A stretch of 64,000 nucleotides of DNA from an uncultured Stenotrophomonas sp. (lineage in GTDB: Bacteria > Pseudomonadota > Gammaproteobacteria > Xanthomonadales > Xanthomonadaceae). Of the stretch, positions 53,956-64,000 are shown piece after piece (the stretch's first letter is position 1; each line of letters opens with the position of its first letter). The position numbers were made by a program, and so were the translations under genes. The stretch is taken from positions 2,256,626 to 2,320,625 of the forward strand of contig FLTS01000001.1 of NCBI GenBank assembly GCA_900078405.1, written 5' to 3'. The notes below the pieces were generated by a model, which had not been told where the DNA came from, ran no database searches, and saw nothing but the letters and a program-made list of their open reading frames with translations.

Positions 53956-55340
53956 CGGGGTTCGGCCAACAGGGCTTGCGCCGCCTGCGCGGCCTCCGTG
54001 CGCAATTCGGGTATCGCCAGGCTTTCCCACAGCGTGCCAATGCGCAGGCTGCCGACCACCCGGATGCGGGGGTCGGCCACGCCGTCGGCGTCAAGCAGGC
54101 TGCCGTCGATGCTGCTGTCGACGCCGATGCCGTGCGGGCCGGGACGGGCGATGCCGCTGCCCAGCAGTTGCTGCAACAGCGCATTGCGCATCGCCTGCGC
54201 GCGCATTTCCACGCCGGTGGCGTTGATGACGCACTGCACGTCCAACTGGAACGGGCAGCGTTGCGGGTCGAGCGCGGTCAGGTGCACGCAGGCGCCTTCG
54301 GCGATCACCGTCTCCAGCCGGCCGCGATGCAGGTGCAGGCGGCCCTGCCGGCGCAGCTCCATCAGCTGCGCATGCACCGGTACGGCGATGCGGTGGCGGT
54401 GCACGTCCCAGTAGCGCACCACGTGGCGCAGGAAACGGCGCTGGTCGCCGGGTGACAGCGACTGCCACAACGCCTGCCCCAACGGGCGGATGCGCTCCAT
54501 CACGCTCTGCCACGGGATGCCGCGCAGAGCCGCTTCGGCGGCATGGCGGCGCAGCGTGCGCAGGCGTTGCCGCAGCGGCATCGCCAGCAGCGGTTGCGGG
54601 TCGTAGTTGGCGGCCGGTCCGGCAGCGTGCGGCAAGGGCAACAGCGCATGGCGCGACAGCACGTGGACATGGCCCTCGTGCCCGGCCGCGGCCAGCGACA
54701 CCACGCTGTCGGCCATGCTCAGGCCGGAACCGACGATGGCCACATCCGCGTTCGTGGCGATGCCGCGCACCGCGTCGAAATCCCAGGCCTCGACACGCTT
54801 GCCCGCCGGCACCGCGCCGGCACCGCGCGCCGGCAGCGGCCGCAGCGCATTGCCACTGCACAACGCCACGCCGGCGGCCAGCAACGGCTGGCCCACGTCC
54901 AGCTGCAGCACGACGCCATCGGCATGCCGCTCCATCGCCATCACGCGGCCGGCGCGGACATCCAGCTGCGCCGGGCTGGCATCCACCGCCTGTTGCAGGC
55001 GCCGGCGCAGGTAGCCGGCATAGTGCAGCCGCGGCACGAAGGTCCGCGCCAGCGCTTCGCGCTCCAGTTCCGGGAATGCATGCTGCTCGACCAGATAGTC
55101 GAGGAAATCATCGGGTTTGTCGGGAAAACCGCTCATCTTGCCGGCCGGCACGTTGAGCAGGTGCTCGGGATGGCACGTGGCATAGGCCACGCCGCGGCCG
55201 AGCGGCAACTGCGGCTCGACGACCACCACCCGCAATGCGGCGGTGGCGGCACGCAGCACGCCGATCGCGGCGAGCGTGCCGGCGGCGCCGCCGCCGATGA
55301 TCGCGATGTCGCAGGCCTGCGGCTGGTCGGAAATCGTCAT
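53952..55340 (-). CDS. FAD/NAD(P)-binding protein
   Basis: The 462-aa product has a Rossmann FAD motif CDIAIIGGGAAGTLAAIGVL (about 9-28), the lineage motif EPQLPLGRGVAYATCHPEHLLNVPAGKMSGF (about 46-76) typical of COG4529 flavoproteins, and a second dinucleotide site NADVAIVGSGLSMADSVVSL (about 201-220). Members are poorly characterised oxidoreductases or monooxygenases. The ATG 55340 is the first that starts the FAD domain. Its stop codon lies inside a repeat. Confidence 0.85.
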   Translation of the reverse strand: MTISDQPQACDIAIIGGGAAGTLAAIGVLRAATAALRVVVVEPQLPLGRGVAYATCHPEHLLNVPAGKMSGFPDKPDDFLDYLVEQHAFPELEREALARTFVPRLHYAGYLRRRLQQAVDASPAQLDVRAGRVMAMERHADGVVLQLDVGQPLLAAGVALCSGNALRPLPARGAGAVPAGKRVEAWDFDAVRGIATNADVAIVGSGLSMADSVVSLAAAGHEGHVHVLSRHALLPLPHAAGPAANYDPQPLLAMPLRQRLRTLRRHAAEAALRGIPWQSVMERIRPLGQALWQSLSPGDQRRFLRHVVRYWDVHRHRIAVPVHAQLMELRRQGRLHLHRGRLETVIAEGACVHLTALDPQRCPFQLDVQCVINATGVEMRAQAMRNALLQQLLGSGIARPGPHGIGVDSSIDGSLLDADGVADPRIRVVGSLRIGTLWESLAIPELRTEAAQAAQALLAEPR

Positions 55341-55436
55341 CGGCCGATTGTAGGCGATGCCGGCGTGTGGCTTGATGCCGGAGGTGCATGTGCTGATGGA
55401 ATCCTTTCCGCACACCCGTGGCGTCATCGCGAAAAC

Positions 55437-55462
55437 ACGAAACCCGCCTTGCGGCGGGTTCC
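55437..55462 (-). terminator. rpmB-rpmG terminator
   Basis: AACCCGCC/GGCGGGTT forms an 8-bp stem with a small loop 31 nt after the rpmG stop. On the minus strand it is followed by a T-rich run (TTTCGTGTTTT), giving a plausible intrinsic terminator. Confidence 0.7.
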
Positions 55463-55493
55463 ATGCGAAACGGCAGATGGCAATCCTCGCGGA

Positions 55494-55658
55494 TTACTTG
55501 ATCTTGCCTTCCTTGTACAGCACGTGCTTGCGAACGACCGGGTCGTACTTCAGGAATTCCATCTTCCCGGGGGTGTTCTTCTTGTTCTTGTCCGTCGTGT
55601 AGAAGTGGCCGGTGCCGGCCGAGGAAATCAGACGGATCTTGTCGCGCTTGCCTGCCAT
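55494..55658 (-). CDS. rpmG: 50S ribosomal protein L33
   Basis: The 54-aa protein [20 protein letters not shown] then [20 protein letters not shown] and [14 protein letters not shown] is L33 of the Cys-free (zinc-independent) type. It follows rpmB by 13 nt, the usual gammaproteobacterial order. Confidence 0.97.
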   Translation of the reverse strand: MAGKRDKIRLISSAGTGHFYTTDKNKKNTPGKMEFLKYDPVVRKHVLYKEGKIK

Positions 55659-55671
55659 GATTGTTTACTCC

Positions 55672-55908
55672 TCAGACCTTTTCGCCACGAGCACGCAGCT
55701 CAGCCAGAACGGAATCGATGCCGTTCTTGTCGATGGTGCGCAACGCGTGCGCGGAAACACGAAGCTTGACCCAGCGGTTCTCGCTGGCGACCCAGAAACG
55801 GCGCTCGTGCAGGTTCGGCTGGAAGCGGCGACGGGTCTTGTTGTTGGCGTGCGAGACGTTGTTACCCGTCTGCACCTTCTTGCCGGAAACTTGGCAAACT
55901 CGGGACAT
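55672..55908 (-). CDS. rpmB: 50S ribosomal protein L28
   Basis: The 78-aa protein begins [20 protein letters not shown] and contains [17 protein letters not shown] and [18 protein letters not shown], the L28 hallmarks. It is first in the rpmB-rpmG pair. A 233-nt gap upstream holds the promoter and no further gene. Confidence 0.97.
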   Translation of the reverse strand: MSRVCQVSGKKVQTGNNVSHANNKTRRRFQPNLHERRFWVASENRWVKLRVSAHALRTIDKNGIDSVLAELRARGEKV

Positions 55909-56141
55909 TGCGCACCTCGGTAATGTCGGTTGTGTCTTCCTTGGCCAGAAAGACGGCGGCCCCGGCGGTCGCCCGCCACACGTCATGGGAATCAAGGGTC
56001 ACGCCGGCGTTGGGCGGTACGGGGACGTGCTCCCGGCACCGCCGCCCGGACTGAACCGGACACAGCGAGCCGCGCATTATGCGGCAACGGACATTGCCGT
56101 GCAAGTTGTCCACAGGGCAGGCCGACAGGCGCCTTCGCCTC

Positions 56142-56553
56142 CTATTCCGGTGCGAAGGACAGCGAGCGCCGCCAGCGCAGCGGAGTGGCCGCCCGCGCCG
56201 GGTCCGGCGGAAACAGGCTCAGGTAGCCCGCGGCGATGGCACGGTCGCGGATGCGCTCGCCCACGCCCTCGGCCACTTCCACCTCCACGTGGGTCACCCG
56301 GCCCTGCGGGTCCACGTCCATCGCCCAGACCAGCCGCCCACTCCATTCGGCCGCCGGGATAGCGCCATCGTAGTTGGGCCGGCCGACCACGTAGGGGACA
56401 CCACGTTCGAGGTAGTAGGGCGAATCCTCGATGCGCGGATCGACGCGGATCCGCGCTTCCTGCGTGCGGCCATCGCCCAGCCTGACCTTCGCCGGCGTTG
56501 GCGCCACCAGCCAGTGCCGACGACAGCAAGGCGACGATCCAGCGCGTTTTCAT
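56142..56553 (-). pseudogene. secreted TonB C-terminal-like protein, apparent single-base frameshift
   Basis: A signal peptide (MKTRWIVALLSSALA) starts at ATG 56553, but the mature domain (PAKVRLGDGRTQEARIRVDP ... GRPNYDGAIPAAEWSGRLVWAMDVDPQGRVTHVEVEVAEG) is read in another frame from about 56507. Removing one G in CTGGCTGGTGGCG near 56515 would join them as SALAVAPTPAKVRLG. The mature domain resembles TonB C-terminal/periplasmic domains. Alternatively translation starts at GTG 56507 without a signal. It is the last gene of the metal-efflux operon, 24 nt after the CDF gene. Confidence 0.6.
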
Positions 56554-56577
56554 GCCCCCTCTCCTTTCCGAATGCCT

Positions 56578-57222
56578 TCAGGAAGCCGGTCCGGCGTAGC
56601 CATCGACCTGCTCGCGCAGCTCGCGCCACGCCGCGCGCGCCACCCGCCAGGCCGAGCGCAGGAACAGCAGCAGCAAGGCCAAGGCAATCAGCAGGTCCGG
56701 CCAGCCGGCGCCGAAGGCCCATACCGCCAGCGCGGCGAGGATCACCGCGCCGCCTTCGTAGACATCGTTGAGCGAACAGGCCCACGCCGAGGCGAGGTTG
56801 ATGTCGCCCTGCCGGTACGGCCACAGCAGGCGCAGGCACAGCAGGTTGGCGGCCAGGTTCAGCAATGCGGCGATGCCCATGCTCTCGAACAGCGGCAAGT
56901 GCGGATGCGCCAGCTTCCAGCCGATGCCCGCCGCCACCGCCAGCGCGGCACAGAGGATGAACACCGCCTTGAGCATCGCCACCCGCGCCTTGGCGGCGAC
57001 GCTGGCGCCGACCACCGCCAGGCTCAGCGCGTAGGTCAGCGCGTCGCCCAGGTTGTCGAGGCTGCCGGACAGCAGCGAGGCCGAGCCGCTGTGCCAGGCA
57101 GCCAGCAGCATCATCGCGAAGGTGGGCAGGTTGATCGCCAGCACCAGCCACAGCACGCGCCGCTGCCGCGCCTGCATGCGCCCGACGTCCAGCGTCTTGC
57201 CGCAGCCGCAGCAGTCGCTCAT
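56578..57222 (-). CDS. CDF-family cation transporter
   Basis: The 214-aa membrane protein has about five to six TM helices (VLWLVLAINLPTFAMMLLAAW, ALTYALSLAVVGASVAA and others) and the CDF metal-site residues in SGSLDNLGDALTYALS (near 50) and SLNDVYEGGAVI (near 148, Asn-Asp in place of the usual His-Asp pair). It starts with a Cys cluster SDCCGCGKT that could bind metal. It lacks the long cytosolic C-terminal domain, so it is a short CDF member. GGAGG precedes ATG 57222; it follows czcA by 16 nt. Confidence 0.85.
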   Translation of the reverse strand: MSDCCGCGKTLDVGRMQARQRRVLWLVLAINLPTFAMMLLAAWHSGSASLLSGSLDNLGDALTYALSLAVVGASVAAKARVAMLKAVFILCAALAVAAGIGWKLAHPHLPLFESMGIAALLNLAANLLCLRLLWPYRQGDINLASAWACSLNDVYEGGAVILAALAVWAFGAGWPDLLIALALLLLFLRSAWRVARAAWRELREQVDGYAGPAS

Positions 57223-57238
57223 GTCGCCTCCGGCCCGT

Positions 57239-61417
<4,179 letters not shown>

Positions 61418-61421
<4 letters not shown>

Positions 61422-62689
61422 GGCGTGTTTCCTTCGGAAGCGGTGGCGAGCAGTGGCTGGCCGGTCAGGCGCTGGATCTCGATCAGGGCGGTCTGCGCGG
61501 CGAGCGCGGCATCGAGCTGGCGTTGCCGCGCCTCGATGTGCATGGCCTGCAGCTGCGCCCATTCGAGGTAGCCGATGGCGCCGGCGCGCCATGCGGTTTC
61601 GGCGGCCTTCTCGGCGCGCTGCAGCTGCGGCAGCACATCGCTGTCCATGCGCGCCACTTCCAGCCGCGCTGTGCGGTAGCGGCCGTGGGCCTCGGCCAGC
61701 GTCGCCTGCAGTTGCAGCGCGCGGGATTCGCGCTCCAGTGCCGTCATCGCCAGTTCCGCCTGCGCGGCGCGGATGTCCGGTTCGGCGCGGCGAGTGCCGA
61801 CCAGCGGCAGGTTGAAACCGCCGACCAGCGCGATGTCTCCACTGGCGCGGTCATTGCGCACGCCCAGTTGCCATGACACGTCGCCGCGTCGCTGGCTGCG
61901 CGCCAGCTGCAACTGCGCCTCGCGCACGCGCGCCTGCCCGGCGATCAGCGCCAGTTCCGGGGTATCGGCCAGCAGCTGCGCCAATTGCCAGAACTCCTGC
62001 AGCGCCGGCAATTGCAGCGGATCGCCGCTGACCGGGGCGAAATCCGCCTCGTGCGCGTTCCACAGCGTCGCCAGCGACAGCCGCGCGGCGCGGCCCGCCT
62101 CGATGGCGCGGTCGCGGTCCAGCTCGGCCTGGGCCAGCGCGGCCTGCGTGGTCAGCAGCGTGGACACGGGGGAAGCGCCGGCCTGCAGGCGCAGGCGCGC
62201 CGCCTGCACCGCGCGGCGGCGCTGCTCGATGTCATCCAGTGCGATCCGGTGCCGGTTGTCGGCGGCGGTGACGGCCAGATAGCGGCGTGCGACTTCGGCC
62301 ATCAGGTCCAGCCGTGCGATCTCGCGCTGCGGGGCCAGCGCGTCGAGATTGGCCTGCGCCACCGCGCGGCGGGCATCGAGCTTGCCGCCACGTTCGAGTA
62401 CGCCGGCCAGCGAGACGGTCACTTCGCTGCCGTCGAGACCACGGCGGGCGCCGGTGCCGAGCGCGTTTTCGACTTCGACGCCGAACACCAGCGGCGGCGT
62501 GAAGCCGGCACCGTCATGGCCGGCTGCGGCGGCGGCACGCTGCAACGCCGGCAGGCGCAGATCGGGGTGGAGGCGGGCGACGCGGCTGATCGCCTCGTCG
62601 AGGGTCAAGGGTGCAGGCGGCGACGGCGCCTGCGCAAAGGCGCACGGCACGATCGCCAGGGCCGCGAGCGCGGCCAGGCGTTTCCACAT
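61418..62689 (-). CDS. czcC: outer-membrane efflux channel, CzcC family
   Basis: The 423-aa TolC-like protein has a signal peptide (MWKRLAALAALAIVPCAFA) and the two OEP repeats with long helices (TLDEAISRVARLHPDLR; ARLRLQAGASPVSTLLTTQAALAQAELDRDRAI). It forms the outer-membrane exit of the CzcCBA pump. It starts 54 nt after the His-rich leader protein. Confidence 0.93.
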
Positions 62690-62743
62690 GGGGAATCTCC
62701 GGTTTCGGGAAAGGATCGGGGCGTCCGCATGGCGGACGCGGGA

Positions 62744-63115
62744 TCAGGCCGAAATCGGGGGACGCAGCAGGCTTTCCAGCGGGGCCGGACACCACCTGGT
62801 ATCGCACGGCGTCGAAGTGGCCACGGCGGGAGGCATCACCACCTCCCACACCGGCTCGGCGAACGCCAACGCGCCGCCGTGACCGTGGCAATGGCCGCAA
62901 TGGGCCAGCAGGTGCAGCAGGCGTGCTTCGCCGTCATCGTCATCGCCGGCATCCGCTGCCGGCAACGCATGCGCGGCGGCATGGTCGGCATGGCCCGCCG
63001 CATGCAGCTCGCCCAGGGCCGACACCAGCATGCCTCCAGCACTGCCAAACGCGACCACCGCCAGTACCAGCAGGCGGAGCAGCAACGGCGAACGACGGCG
63101 CAGGAAGGCGAGCAT
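62744..63115 (-). CDS. His-rich small membrane protein, first in efflux operon
   Basis: The 123-aa product has one N-terminal hydrophobic segment (about 9-33, LLLRLLVLAVVAFGSAGGMLVS) followed by many His residues (HAAGHADHAAAHALP, LLHLLAHCGHCHGHGG), some in a HCGHCHGH cluster. This suits periplasmic metal binding or sensing ahead of CzcCBA; DUF2946-like proteins occupy this position in related operons. ATG 63115 is chosen to begin at the hydrophobic segment; longer starts exist. It is inferred to be part of the operon. Confidence 0.72.
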   Translation of the reverse strand: MLAFLRRRSPLLLRLLVLAVVAFGSAGGMLVSALGELHAAGHADHAAAHALPAADAGDDDDGEARLLHLLAHCGHCHGHGGALAFAEPVWEVVMPPAVATSTPCDTRWCPAPLESLLRPPISA

Positions 63116-63183
63116 GCGCGGCAGGTTAGCCGCGCCGCGTCGCGTTACACAATCTCGGTGCGCCATCGCATTCGCGCTGTCAC

Positions 63184-63210
63184 CCCAAGGTTTGCAGTGC
63201 AAACCTTGGG
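63184..63210. terminator. 27-nt perfect palindrome
   Basis: CCCAAGGTTTGCA, a central G, and TGCAAACCTTGGG make 13-bp arms. It lies between the His-rich gene and the DUF885 gene. No T-run follows, so it could be a terminator or a regulator site; the symmetry is too perfect for chance. Confidence 0.5.
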
Positions 63211-63251
63211 CCCCACCTCACCATCCTCCATACCCCCGCCGCTTCGCGGCC

Positions 63252-63270
63252 GCCCCCTGACTCAGGGGGC
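63252..63270 (-). terminator. hairpin after DUF885 gene
   Basis: GCCCCCTGA and TCAGGGGGC pair around one base, 25 nt beyond the DUF885 stop. It is the best candidate for that gene's terminator. Confidence 0.55.
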
Positions 63271-63294
63271 TTGCCTTCGGTAGTGCCAGCCAGG

Positions 63295-64000
63295 TCAAGC
63301 CTTCTTGCGCTCTTCGATGTAGGCCTTGATCTGCCGTTCCAGCACCGGCAGCGGCACCGAGCCTTGCTTGAGCACGGCATCGTGGAAGGACTTGATGTCG
63401 AACTTTTCGCCCAGTTCCTTCTCCGCCTGCGCACGCAGCTTGACGATGGTGATCTCGCCGAGCTTGTAGCTCAGCGCCTGCGCCGGCCAGGAGATGTAGC
63501 GGTCCACCTCGGTGGTGACTTCATGCTCGCTCAGCGCAGTGCGGTCGCGCAGGTAGGCCAGCTGCGCGACCAGCGCCAGGTGCGCGGCGCCGGCGTCGAG
63601 ATCGACGACAACCACGCCCCTGGCGCTGGTCGCGCAGGTAGGCCAGCGCCTGTTCGCGGCTCCAGCCGTAGTGGTGCACGCCGGTGTCGATGACCAGGCG
63701 GCAGGCGCGCCACATTTCGTAGGTCAGCCGGCCGAAATCCTCGTAGGGGGTTTCGTAGATGCCCATCTCCACACCCAGCTTCTCGCTGTACAGGCCCCAG
63801 CCTTCGCCATAGGCGGAGATGTAGGCGCCACGGCGGAAGGCTGGCTGCTCACCCTGTTCGGCGGCCAGTGCGCCCTGCAGTGCGTGGCCAGGGTCGGATT
63901 CATGCAGGGTCAGCGCCGGCAGGTTGTACAGCGGACGTGCCGGCAGGTTGTAGGTATTGAGCCAGTAGGTGTCCATGCCGCCGCGGCCGGCGGTCCAGAA
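63295..64000 (-). pseudogene. DUF885 peptidase-like protein, truncated by window and frameshifted
   Basis: The visible part encodes the C-terminal third of a DUF885 protein: YNLPALTLHESDPGHALQ (the HESDPGH zinc-site-like motif), AYGEGWGLYSEKLG and WRACRLVIDTGVHHYGW, then the frame is lost after EQALAYLRD and resumes at DRTALSEHEVTTEVDRYISWPAQALSYKLGEI to the TGA at 63295. Between them GGTCGCGCAGGTAGGCCAGC occurs twice (63543 and 63628, 85 nt apart), and a 19-bp inverted repeat (63562-63580 / 63619-63637) lies inside. Removing 85 nt restores one reading. The 5' part is outside the window. Confidence 0.82.

Overview
The window is GC-rich chromosomal DNA of a gammaproteobacterium of the Xanthomonadaceae/Lysobacteraceae (Xanthomonas, Stenotrophomonas, Pseudoxanthomonas and relatives). 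Three things point there: a complete xanthomonadin-type aryl polyene operon with a divergent XanB2 chorismatase; a C-rich-loop small RNA next to polA that resembles Xanthomonas sX13; and several GTAG/CTAC-bounded extragenic palindromes of the Stenotrophomonas SMAG type. The genus cannot be fixed by reading alone. I see no tRNA, rRNA, prophage, insertion sequence or CRISPR array.

Layout. 0.1-19 kb is housekeeping and accessory genes: lipoprotein, TatD nuclease, a frameshifted HrpB helicase, RluE-type pseudouridine synthase, a methyltransferase with a signal peptide, aldo/keto reductase, alpha/beta hydrolase, a Pat-type acyl-CoA synthetase/acetyltransferase, MgtE, a Kef-type antiporter, a large membrane ankyrin-repeat protein and YcgL. 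19.2-36.5 kb is one long minus-strand operon for an aryl polyene pigment: chain-length factor, two acyltransferases, two ACPs, membrane protein, aryl:ACP ligase fused to a dehydratase, glycosyltransferase, ammonia-lyase homologue, thioesterase, LolA-like carrier, MMPL exporter, O-methyltransferase, lipoprotein, ketosynthase, dehydratase, ketoreductase, ketosynthase, then two small secreted proteins. Fifteen of the 17 junctions among the first 18 genes overlap by 1-14 nt. xanB2 (hydroxybenzoate from chorismate) is transcribed away from it at 36.56 kb.

37.6-55.9 kb holds a cupin dioxygenase-like gene, an MBL-fold protein, a broken MocR regulator, an S9 peptidase, Nudix, hemF, an sX13-like sRNA, polA, small lipoprotein and hypothetical genes, a universal stress protein with a perfect FNR/ANR box, a DUF2785 gene, a deletion scar joining the remains of a TonB-dependent receptor to an AraC regulator, uvrD, a flavoprotein, and rpmG-rpmB. 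56.1-63.1 kb is a minus-strand heavy-metal efflux operon (His-rich leader protein, CzcC, CzcB, CzcA, CDF transporter, TonB-like protein). The window ends inside a broken DUF885 gene.

The most unusual signal is a repeated lesion type. Four genes (hrpB, ankyrin, mocR, DUF885) each carry one short insertion (20, 69, 55 and 85 nt) bounded by direct repeats. In the last three the insertion also contains an inverted copy of adjacent sequence. Removing each insertion restores the expected reading. This is the signature of fold-back template switching, or of a systematic assembly/amplification artefact, and read-level data should be checked first.
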